Source of the DNA: Marinobacter goseongensis
Lineage (GTDB): Bacteria; Pseudomonadota; Gammaproteobacteria; Pseudomonadales; Oleiphilaceae
DNA length: 64,000 bases
Direction of reading: 5' to 3'
Assembly: GCF_023156235.1 (NCBI RefSeq)
Contig: NZ_JAKZAI010000001.1
Location: forward strand, 1 to 64,000
The notes beneath the pieces are model-generated. The model saw only the letters and a list, made by a program, of their open reading frames with translations. It searched no databases and was not told where the DNA came from. Position numbers and translations under genes: made by a program. Positions 63,780-64,000 of the stretch are shown here, piece by piece (position 1 is the first letter of the stretch; each line of letters opens with the position of its first letter).

Positions 63780-64000
<221 letters not shown>

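Overview
The window looks like chromosomal DNA of a marine, aerobic gammaproteobacterium close to Marinobacter/Pseudomonas. This is inferred from gene content and order, not from a database search. The pointers are folD-tRNA cluster-tig-clpP-clpX-lon-hupB-ppiD synteny, an Entner-Doudoroff glucose module with HexR, a complete cbb3 oxidase plus assembly cluster with an ANR/FNR-type promoter, EpmC, RoxA and OhrR. Nearly all of it is dense, conserved housekeeping sequence. No prophage, CRISPR array, plasmid or defence island was seen.

Layout. 1-170: tail of a transposase (probably ISL3 family), a strong terminator and a short palindromic repeat. 172-1029: folD. 1200-1787: four tRNA genes (Pro, Arg, His, Leu) behind a stable-RNA promoter. 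2014-10627: protein quality control (tig, clpP, clpX, lon), hupB and a PpiD-type periplasmic chaperone. 10760-19150: central sugar metabolism. HexR is divergent from zwf-pgl-eda, and pykA is divergent from edd-glk. A GAF-GGDEF diguanylate cyclase and a nitroreductase follow. 21624-27182: a uracil-DNA-glycosylase-like gene, glpD, an SSS symporter, a DksA-like zinc finger protein and an SLC13 transporter.

27495-32119 is the most unusual part. It is a four-gene envelope operon: an exported C39-type peptidase-like protein, a FapF/MetA-like beta-barrel, a FadL-type barrel and a lipoprotein with a MalM-like C-terminus. It faces a convergent polysaccharide deacetylase. The first two genes recall fapD and fapF of the Pseudomonas functional amyloid system, but no fibril subunit gene is present. 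This is my best candidate for an undescribed system.

33173-35463: a J-domain protein, a TetR regulator and ttcA. 35491-44151 (minus): ccoNOQP, ccoGHIS and a TauE/SafE-like membrane protein. An FNR/ANR box sits exactly 41.5 bp upstream of the predicted ccoN start site. 44386-48724: an alpha/beta hydrolase, a 7TMR-DISM diguanylate cyclase broken by an in-frame amber codon, rlmM, a monooxygenase-domain protein and tusA. 48705-54680: dsbD, epmC, rhlB, pdxB and htpX. 54778-61658: a conserved unknown, alaA, a glutathione peroxidase-ohrR pair with an OhrR-like operator, a hybrid sensor kinase, an unknown membrane-anchored protein and a LysR regulator. 61647-64000 (minus): purB (partial), roxA and a two-domain acetyltransferase.

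The carbon modules fit together. GlpD feeds glycerol carbon in. Zwf, Pgl, Edd and Eda run glucose 6-phosphate to pyruvate and glyceraldehyde 3-phosphate. HexR, whose family senses the intermediate KDPG, probably gates zwf through a site over its transcription start. The cbb3 oxidase provides low-oxygen respiration under ANR control.
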